Shown here in pieces: positions 40,668 through 48,785 of a stretch of 64,000 bases of DNA. The notes beneath the pieces are model-generated. The model saw only the letters and a list, made by a program, of their open reading frames with translations, was not told the origin of the DNA and did no database searches. The DNA is taken from assembly GCA_963783865.1 (NCBI GenBank), contig CAWAPD010000003.1:570318-634317 (forward strand), written 5' to 3'. Each line of letters opens with the position of its first letter. Positions within the stretch are counted from its first letter, which is position 1. Made by a program: the position numbers and the translations under genes. The stretch comes from CAWAPD01 sp963783865. GTDB taxonomy: Bacteria; Actinomycetota; Thermoleophilia; UBA2241.

Positions 40668-41397
40668 CCAGGACCTTCCGTCCGTCCTTGCCGTGCACGG
40701 CCAGCCGCAGCTCGGCGAACGTCGCCGCCTGCAGCTCGAGGGCGGTGCTCGCGGCGCCGACGTCCTCGAGGAAGTGCGCGTCCGAGGAGTACAGAAGCGG
40801 CAGCCGGTGCTCGCGGAACTTCGCCGCCTCGGGCGAGCCGGGCACGACGTGGCGCGACAGCTCGGCGGCGTCGAGGCCGGCGTCGTAGGGGAAGAAGCCG
40901 AGCTGCCCGAGCACGCCGAAGTGCGGGCGGTCGATGTGCGCCGCGACGGCGATGCCGCCGTAGTTCTGGATCAGCGCCACGGCGTTCTCGAGGCGCAGCC
41001 CGGTGGCCGTGGCCAGGGCCTTGTCCTCGCCGGCGACGACGGCGCCGGTGGAGTCCATCACGTACTGCTCGCCGAAGAAGCGGTTGTAGTCGCCCTGGGC
41101 GGCCGGCAGGGTGTTACCGATCGTGTCGCCGACCAGGGACGCGGTCGTGGCGCTGGGCAGCAGCCCGACGACGTGCACCTCCTCGGCGGTCGTGATCTCG
41201 ATCCCGGCGACGACCGTCAGCCGGTCTCCGGCCGCCGCCTGCACGGCCGGAACGTTGCGGGCGCTGTTGTGGTCGCAGACGGCGATCATGTCGAGCCCGC
41301 GCGCCAGTGCGGCCTCGACCAGGGCGGCCGGCGTCATCTCATCGGCCGCGCACGGCGACAGCGCCGTGTGGAGATGGAGGTCGGCGCGGACCATCAC
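40660..41397 (-). CDS. PHP-domain metal-dependent phosphoesterase
   Basis: A 245-residue PHP protein: DLHLHTALSPCA (metal His residues), CDHNSA, GIEITTAEEVHVVGL and VAAHIDRP, and the late SSDAHFLEDVG. All standard ligands are seen. The family hydrolyses phosphoester bonds, and this gene is a constant neighbour of NAD-linked [FeFe] hydrogenases, with unknown substrate. Overlaps the DRTGG gene by four bases. Confidence 0.88.
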   Translation of the reverse strand: MMVRADLHLHTALSPCAADEMTPAALVEAALARGLDMIAVCDHNSARNVPAVQAAAGDRLTVVAGIEITTAEEVHVVGLLPSATTASLVGDTIGNTLPAAQGDYNRFFGEQYVMDSTGAVVAGEDKALATATGLRLENAVALIQNYGGIAVAAHIDRPHFGVLGQLGFFPYDAGLDAAELSRHVVPGSPEAAKFREHRLPLLYSSDAHFLEDVGAASTALELQAATFAELRLAVHGKDGRKVLDA

Positions 41398-41747
41398 GCC
41401 CCGCGACCCTTCACGCCCAGCGCGTACAGGCGGCCGACGACCTCGAAGGTGTCGGCGACCGTCGAGTACAGGTGCAGGCCCTCGGCCACGGCCTTCTCGA
41501 CCACGTCGGCCTCGGGCACGCGGCCCGACGTGAAGACGACGGCGCCGAGCTCGGCGTGGCTGGCCACGGCGATCACGTTCAGGTGCACCTGCAGGGTGAC
41601 CAGCACGCCGTCCTGCGGCGCGTTGGCGAGCACGTCGCTCAGCAGGTCGGACGCGTAGCCGGCGGTGATCCCGGTGTCGGCGGGCGTGTCGAGCTGCGGC
41701 GTCAGATGCTTGAGCTCGAGCTCTCGGGCGATGGTCTCCAGATCCAT
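41394..41747 (-). CDS. DRTGG-domain protein
   Basis: A 117-residue protein with the beta-rich DRTGG-type fold (GVLVTLQVHLNVIAVASHAELGAVVF is the core region, FEVVGRLYALG the end). Function unknown; such domains bind small ligands in other proteins. Its end (TFEVVGRLYAL) closely parallels the end of the extra domain of the Rex protein in the same operon (VFETCGRLYQN), suggesting duplication. One base lies between the upstream stop and this ATG. Confidence 0.8.
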   Translation of the reverse strand: MDLETIARELELKHLTPQLDTPADTGITAGYASDLLSDVLANAPQDGVLVTLQVHLNVIAVASHAELGAVVFTSGRVPEADVVEKAVAEGLHLYSTVADTFEVVGRLYALGVKGRGA

Positions 41748-41748
41748 G

Positions 41749-43297
41749 TCACACCTCGTGGTCGGGGAGGTACGGGCAAAGCTCGACGGTCGCTCGGTCG
41801 AGCACGACGTCCTCTGCGAGCGCGGCGCAGGTCGGCGCCCCGCAGGCGCCGCAGTCCTTGCCGGGCAGGGAGCGGCGGACGGTGTCGAGGCGGCCGAGCT
41901 TGGCGATCGCCTCGGCCATGTCGTCGTCCAGGCGGATGCCGGGACGCGGGGCGTAGGGGGTGGCGCGCGGCAGGCCACGGGCGGCGGGCGCCTCTGCGGC
42001 GCCGCCGTCCGCGGCCCACCGGGCGCGCGCCACGTAGGGGTCCTCGGCCAGCAGGGGCGAGCCGAAGCAGCCGCCGTCGCAGACGAACAGCTCGATCGCC
42101 GGCACGCGCGTGAGCAGGCCGTCCTCGATGCGCTCGAGCACGGCCAGCACGTGGGCGATCCCGGTCACGCGCAGCACGCCGTCGTCGTCGGGCAGCGATC
42201 CGAGCGCGCTTGCCGCACGCGCGGGAGCGGCCGCGACGACCGGCAGCACCGCGTCGCGGAGCAGGTGCGGCTCGAGCAGCGAGCTCGCGGCCGCCCCGCG
42301 CGCCAGCATGGCGCTGCGCTGGGCCGGGCAGGACACGACGAACGTCGTGTCCTGCCCGGCCTCGGCGTACAGCGCCTCCCACGGCGACGCCAGCGGCGCG
42401 AGGTGGCCGATCAGCGACGGGAACCTGAGCTCGACCAGGTCGACGACGGCCGGGCAGACGGGGGAGAGGACCGGCTGCGGGGCCGTGCCGGCCGCCGCCA
42501 GCGCCACGCAGCCGGCGCGCAGCGCCGCCTCGTGGGCCGCCGACGTGGCCACCTCGATGTAGCCGATCTGGGTGAGCGCGGCGGCCACGTCGGCGGCCGC
42601 CACGCGCTCGCCGAACCCGGCGAGGAAGGCGGGCGGCACGGCGATCGGCCGCGGCGCGCCCGGCGTGGCGTCGGGCGCCGTGTCGGCCAGCGCGAGGGCG
42701 CCGGTCGGGCAGGCGAGCGATGCAGCAGGTGCAGTCGATGCAGAGGTGTTCGAGCACCGACGGCACGCCCTCGCGCACGCGTACGGCGCCCGTAGGGCAA
42801 GCGGTGAGGCAGCGGCGGCAGTCGCGGCAGAGCTCGGCCACGACCTGCAGCGACAGGGCCGGCGCGGCGGCCGCGACCTGCGGCCGCAGGAAGACGCTGA
42901 AGCGGACGGTCGTGCCGGCGCCGGCGTCGGACGAGATCGTGAACTCGTCGCTGTTGTTGCGGATGTTGGGCAGGCCCAGCCCGGCGCCGAAACCCAGCGA
43001 CCGGGCCTCGGCCGACGCGGTCGACCAGCCTTCGGTCAGGGCCAGGTCGAGGTCGGGGATGCCGGGACCCTCGTCGCTGACGGTCATGTCGACGCGGTCG
43101 TCGCCGATGGCCGCCTCGAGACGGCCCCCGCGCGCGTGGATGACGACGTTCATCTCGGCCTCGTAGGCGGCGATCATCGCGCGGCGGATGGCGTCGGGGT
43201 CGGCGCCGATCCGCTTGAGGTGGGTCTTGACGGCGCGCGAGGCGTAGCCCGCCTCGTCGTAGTCGCCGCCCTGGATGTCGAAGCCCACGGTCTCCAT
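41749..43297 (-). CDS. ATPase - ferredoxin - H-cluster-like - Fe-S fusion; interrupted by a frameshift
   Basis: From ATG 43297: a GHKL ATPase domain (1-135; DEGPGIPDLDL, GFGAGLGLPNI), two 4Fe-4S motifs (CRDCRRCLTACPTGAV and CIDCTCCI), then an [FeFe]-hydrogenase-like domain (SPVCPAVVDL, VSCPAQRSAM, VCDGGCFGSP) and a final CGACGAPTCAAL...C 4Fe-4S domain. The frame breaks near 42718 between CIDCTCCI and ACPTGALALAD, as if one base were added. Removed, the protein is about 515 residues. In other bacteria the ATPase and Fe-S/H-cluster-like parts are often separate genes of hydrogenase operons. It is probably a redox or H2 sensor, not an enzyme. Confidence 0.82.
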
Positions 43298-43301
43298 CGC
43301 G

Positions 43302-44348
43302 TCAGGCGTCGGCGGGGGAGAGGTTCTGGTACAGGCGGCCGCAGGTCTCGAACACGCCGATCGGCGAGACCAGCAGCACGGTGCCGGTGCTGCCGGCGCG
43401 GGCGACGATCTCGGGAGAGGGCTCGACGTCGTTGACGAAGCAGATCGCCGGCACGTCCATCAACTCGGCGACGCGGATCATCTGCAGGCTCATGAGGTTG
43501 GTGACCAGGAGGGTCTTCTCGGAGGCCTCGTTCAGCAGGTCGCTCACCCGGTCGCCGGCGTAGATGCGGCACACCGAGCGGTCGCCGGCGTAGCCGGCGA
43601 CGACGCGGGCGCCGATGCGCTGGGCGAGGTCGTCGACCTTGACCTCGTGGCCGGCGAGGATGGTCTCGAGCTCCTTGATCAGGGGAGCGGCGTTGTCGCC
43701 GTTGCCGCCGTTCTCGCCCTCGGCGCGCTCGGCGGCCGCCTCGCGCGCCACGTAGGCGGCGGTCTCGAGCGCGGCCGTGATGTCCATGTCGAGGACCGCG
43801 ACCGACTCGGGCACGTGCAGCGGCGTGGCCGCGAAGCTCACGATGCTGCGCACGCCTGCGCGCGCGAGCGTGTCGGCGGTCGCCTGGGCCGGCTCGGGCG
43901 GGACGGCGAGGATGGCGATCGAGATGCCCAGGTCGCGGATCGTCTGCTCCATGGCGCCGGCGGCGAAGACGCGGCAGCCCTCGATCGTCTGGCCGATCTT
44001 CGCCGGATCGTCGTCGAAGGCGGCGACGATGGCGAGCTTGGGGCGACGCCCGGCGAAGTGGGCGAGGATCGAGGCGCCGAGCTTGCCGACGCCGACCAGA
44101 GCCACATCCTGGCGGCGGGGGCCGTCGAGGAACTTGCCGATGCTGTCGATGCACTGCTCCACCTCGTAGCCGCGCGTGGGGGAGCCCGAGTAGCCGATCG
44201 CCATGAAGTCCCGGCGGACCTGCGCGGCGGTCACGCCGCCGAGGCGCGCGAGCTGGTGGGAGAAGACGTGCGTCGTGCCCTCGTCGAGCAGCGAGATGAG
44301 CAGCCGACGATACAGGCTCATGCGGGCGATCGTCTTGCGCGAGACCAT
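43302..44348 (-). CDS. rex: Redox-sensing repressor Rex fused to a DRTGG-like domain
   Basis: A 348-residue protein. Residues 1-80: winged helix (FSHQLARLGGVTAAQVRRDF, GYEVEQ). About 85-210: NAD(H)-binding Rossmann fold (ALVGVGKLGASI, AAFDDDPAKIG, AVPPEPAQATAD). Rex usually ends near residue 210. Here a Gly/Asn linker leads to a DRTGG-like domain (222-348) ending FETCGRLYQNL, like the separate DRTGG protein in this operon. Rex represses when NAD+ is high and lets go when NADH rises. It heads the hydrogenase operon, and a perfect Rex operator lies at its promoter, so it should control itself and the hydrogenase. Confidence 0.93.
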   Translation of the reverse strand: MVSRKTIARMSLYRRLLISLLDEGTTHVFSHQLARLGGVTAAQVRRDFMAIGYSGSPTRGYEVEQCIDSIGKFLDGPRRQDVALVGVGKLGASILAHFAGRRPKLAIVAAFDDDPAKIGQTIEGCRVFAAGAMEQTIRDLGISIAILAVPPEPAQATADTLARAGVRSIVSFAATPLHVPESVAVLDMDITAALETAAYVAREAAAERAEGENGGNGDNAAPLIKELETILAGHEVKVDDLAQRIGARVVAGYAGDRSVCRIYAGDRVSDLLNEASEKTLLVTNLMSLQMIRVAELMDVPAICFVNDVEPSPEIVARAGSTGTVLLVSPIGVFETCGRLYQNLSPADA

Positions 44349-44403
44349 GGCCGGTGGCTCCTTGCGGGCTGGCGGTAGAGCGGATCGTGCGCTTCTGTAA
44401 CGT

Positions 44404-44419
44404 TGTGAAGCGATTCACA
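44404..44419. promoter_or_regulatory. Rex operator at the rex promoter
   Basis: TGTGAAGCGATTCACA is a perfect match to TGTGAA-N4-TTCACA. It lies immediately after the -10 box of the minus-strand promoter, over the predicted start, about 55 bases before the rex ATG. Binding there would repress the whole rex-hydrogenase operon. Confidence 0.9.
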
Positions 44420-44420
44420 G

Positions 44421-44448
44421 CCTATAGGTCGTGAGGACCTTGTGTCAA
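44421..44448 (-). promoter_or_regulatory. Promoter of the rex-hydrogenase operon
   Basis: Minus-strand TTGACA (-35) and TATAGG (-10) with a 16-base spacer. Confidence 0.78.
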
Positions 44449-44456
44449 GCGGAACA

Positions 44457-44508
44457 AGGCGGGCGGCGATGGGTTTGGACAAAGGGGCCAAACCGCCGCC
44501 GCCCGCCT
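44457..44508. other. Stem-loop in a divergent promoter region
   Basis: An 11-bp outer stem (AGGCGGGCGGC/GCCGCCCGCCT), a small internal loop and a 7-bp inner stem (GGTTTGG/CCAAACC) with a 9-base loop. It lies between two divergent genes, where no terminator is needed. It could be a leader element or insulator. Confidence 0.55.
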
Positions 44509-44682
44509 CTCACTTCCGTGCCCGCGGGACGGTCGTTGTGCGCGGTGGCCTGACGTAGTATGTGCCTGCAATCCGGGCTCCACGCCGGGCCTTTCGCGCT
44601 CCGCGGGCGAGCCGGAGATCGTCGGTCGACAGGCCTTCCCGTCCCACAGGCCGGTGAGGGCGTCACGGTACGGAGGTCCTTC

Positions 44683-45963
44683 ATGGCAGCCACAGTCCAA
44701 GAGAAGCAGGCGACGGTCCCCGGGCTCGTCGCCCACATCACGACGGCGACCGTCGACCACGCCGAAGGGAGCTGGGTCTACGCGACCGACGGCAGCAAGT
44801 GGCTCGACTTCGTCATGGGCATCGCCGTGGTGAACACCGGCCACTGCCACCCCAAGGTCGTCGAAGCCATCCGTGAGCAGGCCCCCAAGGTCATCCACGC
44901 GCAGATGAACATGTACTACCAGGAGCCGATGCTCGACCTGAGCGAGCGTCTCCTCAAGACCTTCCCGGCCAGGATGGACCAGGTCCTCTACGCCAACTCC
45001 GGCGCCGAGGCCGTCGAGAACGCCGTCAAGCTCGCCAAGCAGGCGACGCGCCGTCCGGTCGTCATCGGCTTCGAGGGCGCCTTCCACGGCCGCACCCACC
45101 TGACCATGGCGTTGACCTGCTCCAAGACCGGCTACCGGGCGCACTTCGAGCCCCTCGTCGGCGGCATCTTCCACGCCCACTACCCGTATCCGTACCGCAC
45201 GCCGGCCAGCGAGGACCCGGTCGACTACGCGTTGAGCGACGTGCGCCGCATCCTGCGGGCCCAGATCATGGCCGACGACGTGGCCGCGTTCATCGTCGAG
45301 CCGATCCAGGGCGAGGGCGGCTTCGTGGTGCCGCCGGACACCTTCCTGCCCGAGCTCAAGAAGATCGCCGACGAGATCGGCGCCCTGCTGATCATCGACG
45401 AGGTCCAGGCCGGCATCGGCCGCACCGGCAAGTGGTGGGGCCATGACTGGACCGGCGTCGAGCCCGACATCGTCACCACCGCCAAGGGCATCGCCTCGGG
45501 CCTGCCGCTGTCGGCGATCGTCTCGAGCAAGGCGATCTGGGACAAGATCACTCCCGGCACCATGGGCGGGACGTTCGGCGGCAACGCCGTCGCCTGCGCG
45601 GCCGGCGTGGCCACCTTCAAGGCCATCGAAGAGGACGGCATGATCGCCAACGCCGCCCGTCAGGGCGAGAAGCTCCGCGCCTTCTGGACCGAGAAGCAGA
45701 AGCAGTACCCGTGCATCGGCGAGGTCCGGGGCAAGGGCCTGATGGACGCCATCGAACTGGTCAAGCCGGGCACCAAGGAGCCAGACGCCGCCAAGGCCAA
45801 GGCGTTCATCGCCGAGACGCTCAAGCGCAACGTGATCATCATGGGCGCCGGCGGCTTCGACAACGTCGTCCGCTTCCTGCCGGCCCTCAACCTGACCGAC
45901 GCCGACCTCGAGCACGCCATGGGCGTCTTCGACGAGGCCGCCAAGCTGGCGTTCGCCGGCTGA
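44683..45963 (+). CDS. Class III (PLP) aminotransferase, 4-aminobutyrate aminotransferase-like
   Basis: A 426-residue fold-type I PLP enzyme of the ornithine/GABA aminotransferase group. NSGAEAVENAVKLAK and FHGRTHLTMA bind the cofactor phosphate, VEPIQGEGGF and IIDEVQAGIGRTGK follow, and the PLP lysine is in TTAKGIASGLPLSA. The GGTFGGNAVACAA segment is also typical. It transfers an amino group from an omega-amino acid to 2-oxoglutarate; GABA is the best guess. ATG 44683 follows GGAGG. Ends in a very strong terminator. Confidence 0.9.
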   Translation: MAATVQEKQATVPGLVAHITTATVDHAEGSWVYATDGSKWLDFVMGIAVVNTGHCHPKVVEAIREQAPKVIHAQMNMYYQEPMLDLSERLLKTFPARMDQVLYANSGAEAVENAVKLAKQATRRPVVIGFEGAFHGRTHLTMALTCSKTGYRAHFEPLVGGIFHAHYPYPYRTPASEDPVDYALSDVRRILRAQIMADDVAAFIVEPIQGEGGFVVPPDTFLPELKKIADEIGALLIIDEVQAGIGRTGKWWGHDWTGVEPDIVTTAKGIASGLPLSAIVSSKAIWDKITPGTMGGTFGGNAVACAAGVATFKAIEEDGMIANAARQGEKLRAFWTEKQKQYPCIGEVRGKGLMDAIELVKPGTKEPDAAKAKAFIAETLKRNVIIMGAGGFDNVVRFLPALNLTDADLEHAMGVFDEAAKLAFAG

Positions 45964-46007
45964 CCGCAGCGCCGACCTCGCGGCGGCCCCGCAGGGGACG
46001 CCGCACC

Positions 46008-46055
46008 GGGGCGGGGCGGGGGCTCGTGCGCAGGCACGAGCCCCCGCCCCGCCCC
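46008..46055 (+). terminator. Terminator after the aminotransferase gene
   Basis: A perfect 22-bp stem with GCAG loop, followed by TTCGT. The longest uninterrupted GC stem in the window. Confidence 0.88.
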
Positions 46056-46078
46056 TTCGTGCTACACTCCCTGCCGCT

Positions 46079-46528
46079 ATGACCACCGCCGACCGGCCCA
46101 GCGGGCCCTTTCGCATCCCGATCCGTGTGCGCTACGAGGAGACCGACGCCGCCGGCGTCGTCTACTACGCGAAGTACTTCGTCTACTTCGAGGTCGCGCG
46201 CGTCGAGTCGCTGCGCTCGCTGGGCACCCCGATCACCGAGGTCGAGCGTCGTGGCGTGCTGCTGCCGGCCGTGTCGGCCGCCTGCGACTACAAGCTCCCG
46301 GCCCATGTCGACGACCTGCTCGAGGTCGCCATGTGGCTCGACCGCCACGGCCGTTCCTCGTTCGGGTTCGGCTACCGGGTCACGCGCGGCGACGACCTGA
46401 TCGCCCTGGGCCGCACGAGGCACGCGGTCGTCGACCGCGAGACCATGCGGCCCACCCGCGTCGAGGGCTGGATGGGCGACCTGGTCGCGGCCGCGGGCCG
46501 CTGGACGCCGCCGGAGGGCTGCGCGTGA
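46079..46528 (+). CDS. 4HBT/YbgC-family acyl-CoA thioesterase
   Basis: A 149-residue hotdog-fold protein with the family signature YEETDAAGVVYYAKYFVYFE holding the catalytic Asp (about residue 23). It hydrolyses short-chain or hydroxybenzoyl-type acyl-CoA by family knowledge; in vivo substrate unknown. A TACACT -10 box lies 10 bases before the ATG, so the message may be leaderless. Its stop overlaps the rhomboid start (GTGA). Confidence 0.88.
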   Translation: MTTADRPSGPFRIPIRVRYEETDAAGVVYYAKYFVYFEVARVESLRSLGTPITEVERRGVLLPAVSAACDYKLPAHVDDLLEVAMWLDRHGRSSFGFGYRVTRGDDLIALGRTRHAVVDRETMRPTRVEGWMGDLVAAAGRWTPPEGCA

Positions 46529-47481
46529 GCGACCAAGGACCCGGCATCCAGGACTTCACCGTGCAGATGCCGTCGGACGTCGACCACTGCTACCGGCACC
46601 CCGACCGCGAGACCGGCGTGCACTGCTCCAACTGCGGCCGGCCGATCTGCCACGAGTGCATGACGCCGGCCGCCGTCGGGTTCCGCTGCCCCGAGTGCAT
46701 GGCCGAGCAGCGGCGGGGCTCCGGGCGCGTGATCACACGCCAGCAGACGCGCTCGCGCTGGCAGTCCTCGGCGGCCCTCGGTCGCGGCGGCCTGACGGCC
46801 ACCAAGGTCCTGGTCGCGATCAACGTCGCGATCTACCTGCTCCAGTATCTGGGCGTGACGGGCGACCTCGCGACGCGGGGAGAACTGGCGCCGGTCCAGG
46901 TCACCGTCGGTCACGAGTACTGGCGGCTGCTCACGAGCATGTTCCTCCACGCGAGCATCGCTCACGTCTTCTTCAACATGCTCGCCCTGTGGTTCCTGGG
47001 CGAGTTCGTCGAGCAGATCCTCGGGCACGTCAAGTTCGTCGTGCTGTACTTCGTGACCGGGCTCGCCGGCTCGGTCTTCGTCGTCCTGTGGTCCCCACCG
47101 TATGTCGGCACGATCGGCGCCTCTGGAGCGATCGCAGGCGTCTTCGGAGGGTTGCTGGTGTACGCGTTCCTCAACCGCCATCGCGACTACGTCGCCAGGG
47201 CCATCCTGGGCCAGCTCGTGTTCTGGTTCATGCTCAACCTCGTGCTCAACCTGACCAGCCGCGGCGTGTCGTGGCAGGCTCATCTCGGCGGGTTGCTGGC
47301 GGGGATGGTGCTCATGGCCGGCTACAACATGTTCGGCCGCAAGAACCCCGGCGGCCGCTTCACTCGCAGCGACGTGGCTTGGACGATCGGGCTGGTCGCC
47401 GTCCTCGTCGCCATGCTCATGTATCGGGTCCAGACGTTCCCGGTGGCCGCCTTCGCGTGGATCGTCCACCTTTGGCGGTAG
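46525..47481 (+). CDS. Rhomboid-family intramembrane serine protease with N-terminal zinc ribbon
   Basis: A 318-residue protein. Residues 20-60 hold two CxxC pairs (HCSNCGRPICHEC, CPEC) of a B-box-like zinc-binding region. Six or more membrane helices start near residue 90. The catalytic Ser is in GTIGASGAIAGVFGG and the His in WQAHLGGLLAG, with HVFFNMLALW earlier. It should cut membrane-spanning substrates. GTG 46525 overlaps the thioesterase stop by four bases and is preferred because upstream sequence in frame is the thioesterase gene. Actinobacterial rhomboids commonly have this zinc ribbon. Confidence 0.93.
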   Translation: MSDQGPGIQDFTVQMPSDVDHCYRHPDRETGVHCSNCGRPICHECMTPAAVGFRCPECMAEQRRGSGRVITRQQTRSRWQSSAALGRGGLTATKVLVAINVAIYLLQYLGVTGDLATRGELAPVQVTVGHEYWRLLTSMFLHASIAHVFFNMLALWFLGEFVEQILGHVKFVVLYFVTGLAGSVFVVLWSPPYVGTIGASGAIAGVFGGLLVYAFLNRHRDYVARAILGQLVFWFMLNLVLNLTSRGVSWQAHLGGLLAGMVLMAGYNMFGRKNPGGRFTRSDVAWTIGLVAVLVAMLMYRVQTFPVAAFAWIVHLWR

Positions 47482-47485
47482 CGGG

Positions 47486-48733
47486 GTGACGAGCGAGCCG
47501 GACGCCGGGCCGCGGTACGTCGAGCCGCGCGCGACGCTCACGCCGGCCGGTGAGATCGAGGCGCGCAGGGCGCGCCTGCAGCGCGCCCTGCGCGCCTCGG
47601 GCATCGACGCCGCGCTGATCACCCAGAACGCCGACCTCTTCTACCTCAGCGGCACGGTCCAGCAGTCGCAGCTCTACGTGCCCGCCGAGGGCGAGCCGGT
47701 GCTGTTCGTGCGCAAGACGCTGGAGCGCGCACGCCTGGAGTCGCCGATCGGCCGCGGCGCGGCCGGCGAGATCGCCGAGCTGCCGAGCCTGCGGCAGCTC
47801 GGCGATCTCATCCGCGCGCGCCGCGGAGGCGCGATGCCGGCGGTCGTCGGCCTCGAGCTCGACGTGCTGCCGGTGACCCACCTCCGCCGCTACGAGGGGC
47901 TGTTGCCGGGCGCGACGTTCGTCGACGTCGGCGCCGAGCTGGTGCGCCTGCGCGCGGTCAAGTCGCCCTTCGAGGTCGAGCGCGTGCGGGCGTCGGCGGC
48001 CATCGCGACGCGGGTGTGCGAGCGCATCCCCGGCATCCTGCGCGAGGGCATGACCGAGGCGGAGTTCGCCGGCAGGGTCGAAGCCGAGGCGCGGGCGCTG
48101 GGCCACCAGGGCGTCATCCGCATGCGCGCCTTCAACGGCGAGATGTTCTACGGGCAGCTGCTGACGGGGGCCAGCGGCGCGGTGCCGTCGTTCCTCGACA
48201 CGCCGCTGGCCGGCACCGGCCTGAGCCCGGCCGTCGCTCAGGGCGTCAGCTTCAAGCCGATCGGGCGCGGCGAGCCGGTGGTCTTCGACTTCGTGCCGGT
48301 CCTCGACGGCTACGTGGCGGACTTCACGCGGATCTTCGTGCTCGGCGAGCTGCCGGACGAGCTGCGCCGGGCCTACGACACGGCGCTGCGCGCCCAGGAG
48401 GCGGCCGCCGGCACGGCTCGCCCGGGCGCGACCTGCCGGCAGGTCTGGGAGGCGGCGCTGGCGGTGGCCGAGGGCGACGGGCTGGGGGCCCACTTCATGG
48501 GCCACGGCCCGTCGCGGGTCCGCTTCGTCGGTCACGGCGTCGGGCTGGAGCTCGACGAGCTGCCCGTGCTGTCCCCCAACGACCTCGTGCTCGAGGAAGG
48601 GATGGTGTTCGCCCTGGAGCCGAAGTTCGTGCTCCCCGGCCTCGGCGCCGTCGGCATCGAGAACACCTGGGTCGTGACCGCCGGCGGCGTCGAGCGACTC
48701 ACGGTCGCCCCCGAAGACGTCTGGACGATCTGA
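47486..48733 (+). CDS. M24-family Xaa-Pro aminopeptidase-like protein
   Basis: A 415-residue two-domain peptidase. An N-terminal creatinase-like domain (ALITQNADLFYLSGTVQQ) precedes the pita-bread catalytic domain with metal ligands in VFDFVPVLDGYVADFTR (two Asp), FVGHGVGLELDE (His), MVFALEPKFV (Glu) and GIENTWVV (Glu). Such enzymes remove an N-terminal residue before proline in peptides. GTG start, four bases after the rhomboid stop, so co-transcribed. Confidence 0.9.
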   Translation: MTSEPDAGPRYVEPRATLTPAGEIEARRARLQRALRASGIDAALITQNADLFYLSGTVQQSQLYVPAEGEPVLFVRKTLERARLESPIGRGAAGEIAELPSLRQLGDLIRARRGGAMPAVVGLELDVLPVTHLRRYEGLLPGATFVDVGAELVRLRAVKSPFEVERVRASAAIATRVCERIPGILREGMTEAEFAGRVEAEARALGHQGVIRMRAFNGEMFYGQLLTGASGAVPSFLDTPLAGTGLSPAVAQGVSFKPIGRGEPVVFDFVPVLDGYVADFTRIFVLGELPDELRRAYDTALRAQEAAAGTARPGATCRQVWEAALAVAEGDGLGAHFMGHGPSRVRFVGHGVGLELDELPVLSPNDLVLEEGMVFALEPKFVLPGLGAVGIENTWVVTAGGVERLTVAPEDVWTI

Positions 48734-48785
48734 CAGCCCGAACAGCCTTGTCGTGCCGGCGCCGTGTGCCGATTCCTGAACTGAC

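Larger units (their letters stand above)
44349..44682. other. 334-base divergent intergenic region (rex / aminotransferase)
   Basis: Contains the rex promoter and operator near 44404-44448, the long stem-loop at 44457-44508, and the aminotransferase leader. A TAGTAT box at 44556-44561 may be the aminotransferase -10, without a convincing -35. No gene is seen. Confidence 0.6.

Noticed and set aside
44422..46116. A 564-codon minus-strand frame opposite the aminotransferase
   Set aside because: No recognisable domain and it would cross the 22-bp terminator and the rex promoter region; the plus-strand aminotransferase is certain.
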